Positions 27,257-36,783 of a DNA stretch of 64,000 nucleotides are shown here, one piece after another (within the stretch, counting starts at the first letter, position 1; each line of letters begins with the position of its first letter). The DNA comes from Candidatus Cloacimonetes bacterium 4572_55. GTDB lineage: Bacteria; 4572-55. Under the pieces are notes generated by a model, which made no database searches, was not told where the DNA came from, and saw only the letters and a program-made list of their open reading frames with translations. A program made the position numbers and the translations under genes. The DNA lies in the NCBI GenBank assembly GCA_002084765.1, contig NBMB01000028.1, positions 33,639 to 97,638 on the forward strand. Direction: 5' to 3'.

Positions 27257-28802
27257 TAGCTCTGATCTCCCGAATCACAGTCACCTTAATTTGTCCCGGA
27301 TATTGTAGTTGACCCTCAATCGTTTTGGAGATTGTCGTTGCCAACTCAGCTGCTTGAATATCGTTTACTCTTCCAGGCTGAACCACAATGCGAACTTCTC
27401 GACCCGCTCTGATAGCGTAAGATTTATCCACGCCTGGCAGGGATTCCGCGATTTCTTCAAGTCGCTCTAGACGCTTGATATAATTCTCCAGCGTCTCGCG
27501 CCTCGCGCCGGGGCGCCCGCCGGACACGGCGTCTGCGGCTTTGACCAGCACAGCAATAAGCGACTCGCACTCGACATCCTCATGGTGTGCGGCTATCGCG
27601 TTGATCACCAAATTATTCTCTCCGTATCGACGGGCGATTTGGACGCCGATCTCTACATGAGACCCTTCCACATCATGAGCTACCGCCTTGCCGATGTCGT
27701 GCAGAAGCGCGGCTCGTTTTGCCAGTGTTTGATTCAGCCCCAGTTCAGCGGCCATTATACCGCAGATACTGCCCACTTCGGTCACATGACGGAGAACATT
27801 CTGACCATAGCTGGTGCGATATTTCAGGCGACCCAACAGTTTCAAGATCTCCGGGTGGATTCCGTGTAGACTTAATTCAAAAGCAGCTTGTTCCCCTGCC
27901 TCGATAATTGACTGGTTAATTTCTCCACGAGTCTTTTCCACCACTTCCTCGATCCGACCTGGATGAATTCGACCGTCGACGATCAATTTCTCCATGGCGA
28001 GACGAGCTACTTCCCGACGAATCGGGTCAAATCCAGATAAAATCACCGCCTCTGGCGTATCGTCGATAATCACATCAATGCCGGTCGCAGTCTCGAATGA
28101 CCGAATATTACGCCCCTCTCGACCGATAATTCGTCCCTTCATCTCCTCATTGGGTAGAGAAACCACAGAAACGCTGGTCTCCGCAACATGCTCTGCAGCA
28201 TATCGTTGAATTGCCAAAGTGATTATTTTTCTCGCTTCCTTTTCAGCGTCGCGAGCTGCTTTTTCTTTGATCTCCATAGCGGCATGGGCTGCCTCGTGAC
28301 GGGCTTTTTCCTCCAAATTCCGTATCAGCTCCTGCTTTGCTTGTTCCTTTGTCAAGCCGGCAATTTTTTCCAAACGCATATTTTGCTCTTCAAACAAAAG
28401 GCCAACTTTACTCTCTTTTGTTTTAAGATTTTTGTCTCGTTGATTTATATCTCGGCGAAATTGTTTTAACTCCCTATCTTTCTGATTCAGCAAATCCATT
28501 TTTCGGTCTAAATTCGACTCTTTATCTCGCAGACGGCGCTCATATTTTTGTAGGTCCATCCGCTTACTTTGAGCCCCTTTTTCAAACTCGACCTTTACCT
28601 GATACCACTCCTCTTTTGCCTCAAGCAACGCTTCTTTCTTCAGCGTCTCAGCATTTTTCTTAGCTTCGGAGATAATCCGTCCCGCAGTTTGTTCAACGTC
28701 TGCCAGGCGCTCATTTCCCAACTTCCGACTAAGAAACCACCCCCCTAAAAAAATCCCTGCCGCAAGAAAAATACTAAATAAAATATATAACAAAACTTCC
28801 AT
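27240..28802 (-). CDS. rny: Ribonuclease Y
   Basis: RNase Y is a membrane-anchored endoribonuclease that starts mRNA decay. The 520 residues hold an N-terminal membrane helix ([21 protein letters not shown]), a long charged coiled coil (about 25-200), a KH domain with [13 protein letters not shown], and an HD domain with [12 protein letters not shown] around 367. The start at 28802 has GGAGGT 10 bases upstream; the in-frame TTG at 28820 overlaps that site and is rejected. Neighbours pheT and zapA in the same direction are a common arrangement. Confidence 0.96.
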   Translation of the reverse strand: MEVLLYILFSIFLAAGIFLGGWFLSRKLGNERLADVEQTAGRIISEAKKNAETLKKEALLEAKEEWYQVKVEFEKGAQSKRMDLQKYERRLRDKESNLDRKMDLLNQKDRELKQFRRDINQRDKNLKTKESKVGLLFEEQNMRLEKIAGLTKEQAKQELIRNLEEKARHEAAHAAMEIKEKAARDAEKEARKIITLAIQRYAAEHVAETSVSVVSLPNEEMKGRIIGREGRNIRSFETATGIDVIIDDTPEAVILSGFDPIRREVARLAMEKLIVDGRIHPGRIEEVVEKTRGEINQSIIEAGEQAAFELSLHGIHPEILKLLGRLKYRTSYGQNVLRHVTEVGSICGIMAAELGLNQTLAKRAALLHDIGKAVAHDVEGSHVEIGVQIARRYGENNLVINAIAAHHEDVECESLIAVLVKAADAVSGGRPGARRETLENYIKRLERLEEIAESLPGVDKSYAIRAGREVRIVVQPGRVNDIQAAELATTISKTIEGQLQYPGQIKVTVIREIRAIEYAK

Positions 28803-28947
28803 TAAAAAACATACCTCCAACTCTCTCCTATATGGCGTCGAGCAATTCTCTCCCGGGATATTTCCCGGGAGTCAACTACCGGACCCGGCAAACTCGCCAA
28901 CCCGTTACCGATTGTGTCAGTAACCAGGAAGGGTTAAGCCGGCGCGG

Positions 28948-29910
28948 TCATAGTTCGGATTGATACCAATCCCAGAATTTTTCGAGCCCTTCTTCTATCG
29001 TCACTTTTGGGTTATAGTTCAATAGGTCGCGGGCATGAGAAATATCGGCTTGGGTCGATCGAAGATCGCCGAGCTGCTCCGGTAAATATTTCCTTTTTGC
29101 CTGCTCCCCTGTGATTTGTTCAATTTTATCTACCAGATCATTGATCGTCAACGTGTGCGTGGTTCCCAAATTCACAATATCGAAACGCTTTGTTTGTATG
29201 TGGATTGCCGCAGTAATTCCGGCAATCAAATCATCGATATACGTATAATCCCGCACCAGTTTGCCGAGACCGAAGATGGGAATTTTTCTGCCGCCTGTTA
29301 CCAAACGGAAAAATTTGTGAATCGCCATTTCTGGGCGTTGCCGCGGACCATAGACCGTAAAAAACCGCAGCGCAATAATTGGCAATTCGTAAATAGAGGA
29401 ATAGGTATAACATAACAGTTCGCAAGCTCTTTTGGTCGCGGCATACGGAGAGGTGGGACGCGCGCACGCCGCATCTTCTCTAAAGGGATGCGCTGAATCA
29501 GCCCCGTACACCGAAGACGACGAGCTGAATACAAACTGCCGAACGTCGTACTTTCGAGCCAATTCCAGTAGCGTCAATGTGCCGCGGATATTGACAGATT
29601 GGTAAACCAAAGGCTCGTCTATCGACGCTCGAACACCGGCGCGCGCAGCCAAATGCACCACGGTCTCTATGTTATGATCACGAAATACCGAGTCCATAAA
29701 ATCGGAATCTCGAATATCGCCCTCAATCAAAACGACATTTTTTTTCTTTAAAGCGGATTGGATATTTTTCCGTTTCCGAGACGGATCATAATAGGGGTCA
29801 AAATTATCAACGACAACGATTTTTGTCACGTCATCTTTTGCCAATTGATCCGTCAGATGGGATCCGATAAAACCCGCGCCCCCTGTTACCAATATGCGAT
29901 TCACAAGCAA
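28948..29910 (-). CDS. NAD-dependent UDP-sugar 4-epimerase (UDP-glucuronate epimerase-like)
   Basis: An extended SDR of 320 residues. It shows the NAD fold ILVTGGAGFIGSHL (6-19), the D-N-F-DPYYDPSRK segment typical of UDP-glucuronate and UDP-glucose epimerases, HLAARAGVR, SSSSSVYG and the catalytic YAATK. Substrate is probably UDP-glucuronate or UDP-glucose for surface polysaccharide; exact specificity cannot be read by eye. It lies between rny and the possible RNA downstream of zapA. The 145 bases between it and rny hold a CCCGGGATATTTCCCGGG-like inverted repeat at about 28852-28869. Confidence 0.85.
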   Translation of the reverse strand: MLVNRILVTGGAGFIGSHLTDQLAKDDVTKIVVVDNFDPYYDPSRKRKNIQSALKKKNVVLIEGDIRDSDFMDSVFRDHNIETVVHLAARAGVRASIDEPLVYQSVNIRGTLTLLELARKYDVRQFVFSSSSSVYGADSAHPFREDAACARPTSPYAATKRACELLCYTYSSIYELPIIALRFFTVYGPRQRPEMAIHKFFRLVTGGRKIPIFGLGKLVRDYTYIDDLIAGITAAIHIQTKRFDIVNLGTTHTLTINDLVDKIEQITGEQAKRKYLPEQLGDLRSTQADISHARDLLNYNPKVTIEEGLEKFWDWYQSEL

Positions 29911-29952
29911 TATCCTTACTCTATATGGTTATAAATTCAAAAATTCAGATAC

Positions 29953-30074
29953 AAAAAATCCCCGCACATACCGTGTGAAACGATTCCTCTCAAACAGCAG
30001 CCCTTCTGATCCTTCCTGAGAGTCAACCAAGCGCACCAATTTGGAACCATCAAATCATCACGCGCATAGCAGGG
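29953..30074 (-). ncRNA. Possible structured RNA downstream of zapA (6S-like position)
   Basis: The 379 bases between zapA and the epimerase hold no gene. On the minus strand, 30074 to 29953 can form a long interrupted hairpin: CCCUGC pairs with GCGGGG, then CGCGUGA with UCACACG (one mismatch), GAUU with AAUC, and CUCUCA with UGAGAG. A run of six U follows. In many bacteria 6S RNA lies directly after zapA, and the shape is similar, but I cannot confirm family sequence. An SRP RNA tip (GGAAGGAAGCAG) is not present. It may only be a terminator with a complex stem. Confidence 0.35.
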
Positions 30075-30289
30075 ATAATAAACAACCAGCTATGAAAACG
30101 AAATCTAAATTTTTCGGGAAACCAGCGTCTGTCTCTATTAATAATTCTGTGAATGGAGTTCGTAAATTTACCAAACGACGAAAATCCCTTCTTTATTTTT
30201 ATTTATAATAAAATTTTAGGAGAAAATGTGCTAAAAATGATAATATTATCATTTTGGCTTCTATTTCAATGTCGATTTTTCCAACAAAA

Positions 30290-30622
30290 TTATTTATCCG
30301 CCGATTCTTTTTCGGAAAGAATCGCACTGTCCAAAACTTTGGTTAAATTGACAAGTTTTTGGTCAACTTCCTCAAGTTGTGAACGTTGTTGTTTGGACTT
30401 CTCGAATTCTTCTTTTAATTGGAACAACTCATCTGCAACATTCAGAGCCGCCATCACCGCTAAACGGACCGTTGCCGATGATGTGCTACCCCCAGTGAGG
30501 TCCAGCATTTTTTCGTCGACATATCTTGCCAATTTGCTGACATACTTGGGATTGGCGTCGCCCTTAATGGAATACTCGGTTCCAAATATAATCACTTTTA
30601 CGGTATGAGATCGATCATCCAT
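30290..30622 (-). CDS. zapA: Cell division protein ZapA
   Basis: ZapA binds FtsZ and bundles its filaments at the division ring. The 110 residues show the N-terminal V.IFG.EY.IKGDANPKYVSKLARYVDEKM pattern, the RLAVMAALNVADEL helix and a C-terminal coiled coil. Its neighbours, a coiled-coil protein and pheT, match a widespread order. Confidence 0.9.
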   Translation of the reverse strand: MDDRSHTVKVIIFGTEYSIKGDANPKYVSKLARYVDEKMLDLTGGSTSSATVRLAVMAALNVADELFQLKEEFEKSKQQRSQLEEVDQKLVNLTKVLDSAILSEKESADK

Positions 30623-30787
30623 TATTAAATTACCCGAAATTTATATATTCAATCTTGAATTCAGTAGTAGTTCAGTAGTAGTGATGCTTGATAAGTTTTC
30701 GATTTCACAATCTTGAGAAGAGCCGTATTCTTTTTGCGCAAAAGCTCAAAAAAAAAATTAAGCAATACATTATTAAATCTTCATTTC

Positions 30788-31051
30788 TTATAACTCTAAG
30801 ATATCATATTTTTTAAACATTATTTGCAATTTTTCACGGATTTTTTGTTTATTTTTTTTTAACAGATCGTTTTCTTCCTTCAAATCTTCAATCTGTTGTT
30901 TTAACGGTTCAAGTTCTTCTGAGGGAATCACAAACTCAGACGGTCGTCGGACTTCCTCTTGTAGCCGCCCATTTTCTTTACGTAATTCATGGATCAATGT
31001 GACCGCTCGTCGCACTTTTTTTTCAAGGTTCGTTAGATAATTGTCCGCCAT
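30788..31051 (-). CDS. Small coiled-coil protein, ZapB-like by position
   Basis: An 87-residue, highly charged protein that is almost all coiled coil (LEKKVRRAVTLIHELRKENGRLQEEV… LKQQIEDLKEENDLLKKNKQKIREKL). The start at 31051 has GAGGGG upstream; the in-frame ATG at 31090 overlaps the pheT stop and lacks family-like sequence. Small coiled-coil proteins between pheT and zapA are thought to act with ZapA in division. No enzymatic motif. Confidence 0.72.
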   Translation of the reverse strand: MADNYLTNLEKKVRRAVTLIHELRKENGRLQEEVRRPSEFVIPSEELEPLKQQIEDLKEENDLLKKNKQKIREKLQIMFKKYDILEL

Positions 31052-31086
31052 AACGCCAAACCCCTCGTGTGAGTCCCTGCGAGATA

Positions 31087-33531
31087 TCAACCTCGCAAAA
31101 CAGCTTGAAATTCTTTTTCGACAGCTTGGAGAATGCGATCCGTCAGACGGTCAATTTCCTCATCGACAAGCGTCCGTCCTGGTGTTCGGAAGGTCATTGA
31201 GAAAGCAATGCTTTTTTTCCCTTCCGGCAAGGGCGCGCCATGATAGACGTCGAATAAGGTCATATTTTCTAGATATTCTTCGGCAATCTCGTGGATCCGG
31301 TCTCGAATCGGTTCGTAAGGCGTTTTTTCATCCATCACCAGAGCAAAATCTCGCTCTAACGCAGGATACCGGGGCAGTTGTTGATAAACCCGACCCAAAG
31401 AAATCTTTTTTGTCAAAAGCTGAAAATCGATCTCCGCCCAATAAGCGGGGGTCTCAATATCGTATGCCGCCGACAATTTGGAATTCAGCTCTCCGACTGA
31501 GCCAATTCGCTCGTTATGAATCCGTATCTCGGCGCAACGATACGGATGATACTGCGCGTGCGAGACAGATGTAAATTTTATGCCCGTTATTTGCAAGAGA
31601 GAAAACAGATCTTCAGTTGTTCCTTTTAGATCATAAAAAGACGAGGACTTTGCTTTTGACTGCCAGTTTCGGCTCAAAAGGTCTCCGCATAAAAACAGTC
31701 CCAAAACCGTTCGTTCAATCGATTGACCGGTTTGCTTATTTTTCTGAAAAACCGTCCCGATCTCAAAAATTTTCAGATTCGTATTCTTTCTGTGAATATT
31801 CTCTCTTATCTGAGGCAACACGGTCGTTAATAGCGACGGACGCAAACAGTTATGATCAAAAGTCAACGGATTCTTGATGCGAATCAATGGATATGTTTGG
31901 GGATCAATCCCAAATTGCGGTGAACGTTCAAAAGACGCGTCGTTGACAAAACTGTTCGTTATAAACTCGTTATAACCCGAGCCTGTCAGAAACTGGCGAG
32001 CTATATCCTTCAGCTTATTTTTTCGCGCTGTCTCTTTTTGGTCGTTGCTTTGCGTTGTCGCTGTCAAGATCAGCCTGTCCGGTATATGATCATAGCCGTA
32101 ATGGCGAGCGATTTCTTCGATCAAGTCGATCTCTCTCTCCACATCCTGGCGCCAGGTGGGAACAACCACTTGCCACGCTTGATCTTGACTGGAATCAGAC
32201 TGATTTTGCTCAATCTGGAATCCGAGAGAGGTGAAAATTTGATAAATTTTTTCCGTCGGTATCTCAACTCCTAAAATTCGCTTTGTTTGATCCAATCGAA
32301 AGTGGATATTTTTCGATAAAATAGGTTTCGGATACGCGTCGATAATTCCCTTTGCCGTCTCTCCTCCAGCAATATCTACGATCAATTGAGCGGCTCGGTT
32401 CACCGATGCGATGACATTCTCTGGGTCTGTGCCCCGTTCAAATCGATGGGAAGACTCGGTTTTTTTATTGAGAAGTTTGCATCCAACTCGAATGGTCTGG
32501 GGGTTAAAATACGCGCTTTCCAGCAAGATATTACGCGTTTTTTCCGTTACTTCCGAGTGCAAACCGCCCATGATACCAGCGACCGCTATGCCTCCGTTTT
32601 CATCTGTTATCATCAGAGTCTCGGGCGTCAAGGTATATGCCACGTTGTCCAAAGTGGTGAATTGCTCCTGATCCAGAGCGTGACGCACATTGATATGATG
32701 TCCGGCAATTTCGTCATAATCAAAAGCATGAAGAGGATGCCCGAGTTCAAATAATACAAAATTTGTTATATCTACAACGTTATTGATCGGGCGTTGCCCA
32801 ATAGCTATCAAACGTTCTCGAAGCCAACGAGGCGAAGGGCCAATTTTGACGCCGGTGATAACCCGCGCGGCGTATCTCGGACAAGAGTTCGGGTGTTGGA
32901 TCGTGATTTTTGCCAATGAATGCGCGTCCCTGTCATTTTCGTTGACAGTGAGGTTGGGAGATTGTAAGGGCAGATTTAACATCGCGCTAATCTCCCGAGC
33001 AACTCCGTAATGCGATAGGGTGTCTGGTCTGTTGGCTGTCAAATCGAGTTCAAGCGCGTAGTCATCAAGCCCTATAGCCTCGACAATGGATTGTCCCGCG
33101 GTGCTCTCGGAACCAAGCTCAATGATCCCGCTATGATCCGTCGATATGCCCAAATCTTTTTCCGAGCAAAGCATTCCCGATGAAACAACTCCTCGTATCT
33201 GCGCTTCTTTGACGGAAATCCCGGTCGGCAGCGTGACGTCTGGGGGAACAAATGCAGACTTGAGTCCCACGCGGGTATTGGGAGAACCGCATATCACGGA
33301 AATCGTATCTTCGCCGGTTACCCCGGTTTCCACAGCGCACAAAAAAAGATGATCCGCGTGTGGATGTTTTTCAATTTCTGTAATCTCGCCGACAACGACG
33401 CGGTCCAAGCCCTCTCCAAGATAGCGAATATTGGTCGTTTCCAAGCCGCATGTGGTCAATCGACGTGCAAGTTCTGCCGGTTGAAGTCCAATTTTGATAT
33501 AATCTTGCAGCCATTTATAACTTATTTGCAT
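31087..33531 (-). CDS. pheT: Phenylalanyl-tRNA synthetase beta subunit
   Basis: The 814 residues have the full bacterial layout: an EMAP/OB tRNA-binding domain (about 40-150), B3/B4 editing domain (about 210-380), B5 (about 405-480), catalytic-like core (about 490-700) and the C-terminal FDX-ACB anticodon domain (from about 720, YPALERDFALVMDEKTPYEPI). It pairs with PheS to charge tRNA-Phe. pheS normally lies directly upstream, but here the upstream 442 bases hold only regulatory sequence and then a divergent transporter, so pheS must be elsewhere. Confidence 0.97.
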   Translation of the reverse strand: MQISYKWLQDYIKIGLQPAELARRLTTCGLETTNIRYLGEGLDRVVVGEITEIEKHPHADHLFLCAVETGVTGEDTISVICGSPNTRVGLKSAFVPPDVTLPTGISVKEAQIRGVVSSGMLCSEKDLGISTDHSGIIELGSESTAGQSIVEAIGLDDYALELDLTANRPDTLSHYGVAREISAMLNLPLQSPNLTVNENDRDAHSLAKITIQHPNSCPRYAARVITGVKIGPSPRWLRERLIAIGQRPINNVVDITNFVLFELGHPLHAFDYDEIAGHHINVRHALDQEQFTTLDNVAYTLTPETLMITDENGGIAVAGIMGGLHSEVTEKTRNILLESAYFNPQTIRVGCKLLNKKTESSHRFERGTDPENVIASVNRAAQLIVDIAGGETAKGIIDAYPKPILSKNIHFRLDQTKRILGVEIPTEKIYQIFTSLGFQIEQNQSDSSQDQAWQVVVPTWRQDVEREIDLIEEIARHYGYDHIPDRLILTATTQSNDQKETARKNKLKDIARQFLTGSGYNEFITNSFVNDASFERSPQFGIDPQTYPLIRIKNPLTFDHNCLRPSLLTTVLPQIRENIHRKNTNLKIFEIGTVFQKNKQTGQSIERTVLGLFLCGDLLSRNWQSKAKSSSFYDLKGTTEDLFSLLQITGIKFTSVSHAQYHPYRCAEIRIHNERIGSVGELNSKLSAAYDIETPAYWAEIDFQLLTKKISLGRVYQQLPRYPALERDFALVMDEKTPYEPIRDRIHEIAEEYLENMTLFDVYHGAPLPEGKKSIAFSMTFRTPGRTLVDEEIDRLTDRILQAVEKEFQAVLRG

Positions 33532-33582
33532 AAAATCTGACTATCCTCTGACTATCCATAGTTAAAGTAGTTTCTCATATTA

Positions 33583-33632
33583 TTGGGTTATGTGCAATTC
33601 TTACGTTACGTAAGGTAAGATAACGAACCCAA
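33583..33632. promoter_or_regulatory. Nested inverted repeat in the pheT leader
   Basis: TTGGGTT (33583-33589) pairs with AACCCAA (33626-33632), and inside it CTTACG (33600-33605) pairs with CGTAAG (33609-33614). It lies 52 bases upstream of the pheT start in its leader. It could be an operator for either divergent gene or a pheT leader hairpin. No Phe codon run or T-box is seen. Confidence 0.45.
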
Positions 33633-33930
33633 ATCACGCCGTCTCTCTCTAATTATAAGCACACGAGCTAAAATAATGGTATTCAATAGAAAATGCAATT
33701 AATTTCCTAAGAAAAAACGACAAGTTCCAAAATCTGCTCTACACATTGGATAGAAGAGTCTAAATTTTATCGCGTTTCCTTATCCCAAATTTTTAAAAGA
33801 TATAAAATCGTCAGCTCTTGTCAATCAGATTGCGATTTTTATATAAATTTGTCGCATCAAAACGACTTTTATCTTGTCATAATTGCTTTTCCCGAATAAA
33901 TTAATCAGGCGGTCAACTCATAGCGAGACA

Positions 33931-33956
33931 ATATCTTCAAATCATATCTTCAAATC
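33931..33956. repeat. 13-bp tandem direct repeat before the nucleoside transporter
   Basis: ATATCTTCAAATC occurs twice without a gap (33931-33943 and 33944-33956), followed by a partial third TTCAAA. It ends just before the AAAAGGA ribosome binding site of the transporter gene. Possibly a repeated regulator site. The rest of 33633-33930 is AT-rich and holds no gene. Confidence 0.5.
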
Positions 33957-33973
33957 TTCAAAAAAGGATAAAA

Positions 33974-35326
33974 ATGTATAAATTTATAAGTCTGTTCGGA
34001 ATTTTTGTTCAAGTCGGAATATGCTACCTTCTATCGAGCAACCGCAAAAAAATCGACTGGCGTTTGGTCGGGGTGGGATTGGGGCTGCAGTTTCTCTTTG
34101 CTTTACTGATTTTAAAGACAACTCTGGGTCGAGAATTTTTCGTTTACATGAACGACGTCGTTGTCCAACTGCTGGGATTTACGCAGGAAGGCGCGTCTCT
34201 TGTTTTCGGAAACCTGACGCAGATCAATATTCCGGTTGGAACGCCCCAGGAGGGGCCCCCGCCCGGATTCGCTGATTTGGATACCAGTTCTGGATTCTGG
34301 GCGCAGCCGGGTGCGATTTTTGCATTTTCCGTGATGCCCACCGTGATATTTTTCTCCTCATTAATGACCCTGCTCTATCACCTGGGAATTATGCAGCGCA
34401 TCGTATATCTGTTTGCAATTGTGATGAAAAAGGCGTTGGGAACAAGCGGAGCGGAATCTCTATCCGCCGCGGCGAATATCTTTGTGGGTCAGACCGAGGC
34501 CCCGCTGGTGATCAAGCCATACGTGGAAAAAATGACTGAGTCCGAACTGATGGCGATTATGAGCGGCGGCATGGCAACGATTGCCGGGGGCGTTATGGCG
34601 GCATACGTTGGGATTTTGGCGGCAAAATTTCCGGATATCGCGGGTCATTTGATGGCCGCGTCAGTGATGTCCGCTCCAGCCTCATTGGTGTTTGCCAAGC
34701 TTCTCGTGCCGGAAATCGGAACGCCGGAGACATCGGAAAAAATGGAGATGCATTTTGAAAAAGTGGATAAAAATGTCATTGACGCAGCGGCTCGAGGCGC
34801 AAGCGAAGGTTTGAAGCTGGCACTGAATATTGTGGCAATGCTGATCGCGTTTCTTGCTCTCGTGGCAATGGGGAACGCGATATGGGGATGGGTATGCAGC
34901 GTGGTCGCCAGTTTGACGGGATGGAACCTGTCGGCTATCGATACGTTTCAAGAAGTTATGGGCTATGTCTTTTCCCCGTTTGCCTTGATGATGGGAATTC
35001 CGGTTCAAGACCTGCTCGTCTCGGGTCAACTATTGGGCGAAAAAACAATCCTGAATGAATTCGTAGCATATACCCATTTCGGAGATATCATAAACGGTCG
35101 CCCATTTGCCGGAGAACTCGCGCAGTTGACCGAACGCAGTCGGGTGATTCTGGCTTACGCGCTGTGCGGATTTGCCAATTTAGGCTCAATCGGAATCCTA
35201 CTCGGGGGTATCGGCGGCATAGCTCCTTCCAGACGCGGGGACTTGGCGCGTCTCGGAATCCGAGCGTTAATCGCCGCCACATTTGCCTCTTTTGTGACGG
35301 CAAATATTGCGGGAATGTTGATATAG
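33974..35326 (+). CDS. Concentrative nucleoside transporter (CNT/NupC family)
   Basis: A 450-residue inner-membrane symporter importing nucleosides with Na+ or H+. The family core is plain: SAAANIFVGQTEAPLVIKPYVEKMTESELMAIMSGGMATIAGGVMAAY, followed by the NEFVAYTHFGD helix and the C-terminal CGFANLGSIGILLGGIGGIAP. Eight or more membrane segments. It probably works with the pentose salvage enzyme DeoB, though the genes are 22 kb apart. It is divergent from pheT. Confidence 0.94.
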   Translation: MYKFISLFGIFVQVGICYLLSSNRKKIDWRLVGVGLGLQFLFALLILKTTLGREFFVYMNDVVVQLLGFTQEGASLVFGNLTQINIPVGTPQEGPPPGFADLDTSSGFWAQPGAIFAFSVMPTVIFFSSLMTLLYHLGIMQRIVYLFAIVMKKALGTSGAESLSAAANIFVGQTEAPLVIKPYVEKMTESELMAIMSGGMATIAGGVMAAYVGILAAKFPDIAGHLMAASVMSAPASLVFAKLLVPEIGTPETSEKMEMHFEKVDKNVIDAAARGASEGLKLALNIVAMLIAFLALVAMGNAIWGWVCSVVASLTGWNLSAIDTFQEVMGYVFSPFALMMGIPVQDLLVSGQLLGEKTILNEFVAYTHFGDIINGRPFAGELAQLTERSRVILAYALCGFANLGSIGILLGGIGGIAPSRRGDLARLGIRALIAATFASFVTANIAGMLI

Positions 35327-35482
35327 CCTGAATTATTTATGACCCGAATATTAGTATTTGATAATTAAAGGCTTATACCAATATCAAAATTTTATATCGT
35401 TTTGCTTAATTGATTTGTAGATACTTATTTTAATTACTTATTTAAGAATTATTTGTGAATTATTTACTAAAAGGAGAATATA

Positions 35483-36664
35483 ATGGAACAAGCTGTAATC
35501 ACGAGTGCTTGCCGGACGGCAATCGGTGAGTTTATGGGCACACTGGCACCAAAAAAAGCTACGGAATTGGGCGCAATAGCGATCAAAGAGGCGGTCAAGA
35601 GAGCGGGTATCGATCCCGATCTGATCGATGAAGTTATTATGGGGCAGGTTGTCCAGGCAGGCGCGGGTCAGGCACCCGCGAGACAAGCATCGATTCATGC
35701 GGGCATCCCTCCAAAAGCGGGCGCAATGACGATCAACAAGGTATGCGGCTCGGGGCTAAAAGCAGTCATGCTCGCGGCTCAAGCGGTGAAATTAGGCGAC
35801 GCTGAGATTATCGTTGCCGGCGGAATGGAGAGTATGAGCAATTGCCCCTTCCTCCTCCAAAATTTGCGAAACGGCGTCAAGTTTGGAAATCAGCCGCTGA
35901 TAGACAGCATGATTGAGGATGGCTTGACTGATAGTTTTGGCAGAGTTCACATGGGAGTTCTGGCTGAAGGCACCGCGGAGAAATGGGGAATCAGTCGGGA
36001 GGATCAGGATCAATACGCTTTGGAAAGTCACCAAAAAGCGGTGAAAGCGCAAGATACTGGTAAATTTGACGCGGAGATCACGCCGGTCGAGATACCTCGT
36101 CGAAGAAAGGATCCGATCATATTCACAAAGGATGAGCGTCCTCGCGCAGACACGACTTTAAAGGTATTGTCGAGGCTGCGTCCCGCGTTCAAGAAAAATG
36201 GATCGGTGACAGCTGGGAGTGCTCCGGGTCTAAACGACGGCGGCTCCGCAGTGATGGTGACGTCCGCGTCAAAAGCACTGGAATTGGGCGTTACCCCGTT
36301 GGTAAAAATTATAGATTATGCAACTGGCGGCATCAATCCGAAGGACCTGTTTGAAGCACCAATTGTCGCGGTCAAAAAATTGATGGCAAGGATGAAAGTC
36401 AACATCGAATATTTTGATCTGATCGAGGCAAATGAGGCGTTTGCTGTGCAGTGTCTGGCAGACGGGAAAGGTCTGGGATGGGACTGGGATCGAGTCAATG
36501 TGCATGGCGGCGCGATTGCGTTGGGTCATCCGATCGGGGCAAGCGGCGCACGGGTATTGACGACCTTGATCTACGCTATGAAAAATCGAGGGGCAAGGAC
36601 TGGTCTTGCCACGCTTTGTTTGGGCGGCGGAAACGCAGTGGCAATGGCTGTTGAAGCGGTTTAG
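35483..36664 (+). CDS. Acetyl-CoA C-acetyltransferase (thiolase)
   Basis: A 393-residue thiolase that joins or splits acetoacetyl-CoA. Catalytic residues are visible: the nucleophile C88 in NKVCGSGLKA, the His in NEAF…GGAIALGHPIGASGAR, and the second Cys in LATLCLGGGNA. Length fits the biosynthetic tetrameric type. The start follows AAAAGGAG. Downstream lie a strong hairpin and aconitase. Role could be ketone-body or polyhydroxyalkanoate metabolism, or fatty-acid breakdown; no partner gene is adjacent. Confidence 0.94.
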   Translation: MEQAVITSACRTAIGEFMGTLAPKKATELGAIAIKEAVKRAGIDPDLIDEVIMGQVVQAGAGQAPARQASIHAGIPPKAGAMTINKVCGSGLKAVMLAAQAVKLGDAEIIVAGGMESMSNCPFLLQNLRNGVKFGNQPLIDSMIEDGLTDSFGRVHMGVLAEGTAEKWGISREDQDQYALESHQKAVKAQDTGKFDAEITPVEIPRRRKDPIIFTKDERPRADTTLKVLSRLRPAFKKNGSVTAGSAPGLNDGGSAVMVTSASKALELGVTPLVKIIDYATGGINPKDLFEAPIVAVKKLMARMKVNIEYFDLIEANEAFAVQCLADGKGLGWDWDRVNVHGGAIALGHPIGASGARVLTTLIYAMKNRGARTGLATLCLGGGNAVAMAVEAV

Positions 36665-36674
36665 AGACGCGTCT

Positions 36675-36711
36675 TTATCGGGTTCAAGCCAAAGAGGTTT
36701 GGACCCGATAA
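36675..36711 (+). other. 16-bp hairpin between thiolase and aconitase genes
   Basis: 36675-36690 pairs with 36696-36711 over all 16 positions (two G-T wobbles) around a five-base loop. It is followed by A8, not by T. It may mark the 3' end of the thiolase transcript by stopping decay, or end transcription poorly. Confidence 0.6.
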
Positions 36712-36783
36712 AAAAAATTCTCGATCAATGTGCAAAAATATGAAAAATGTAAGTAATTTAAGTAATGTTAAGGAGATATGTTT

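Noticed and set aside
29953..30074. SRP (4.5S) RNA
   Set aside because: A GGAAGGA-like stretch is present, but the conserved domain IV order of loop and AGCAGC is not.
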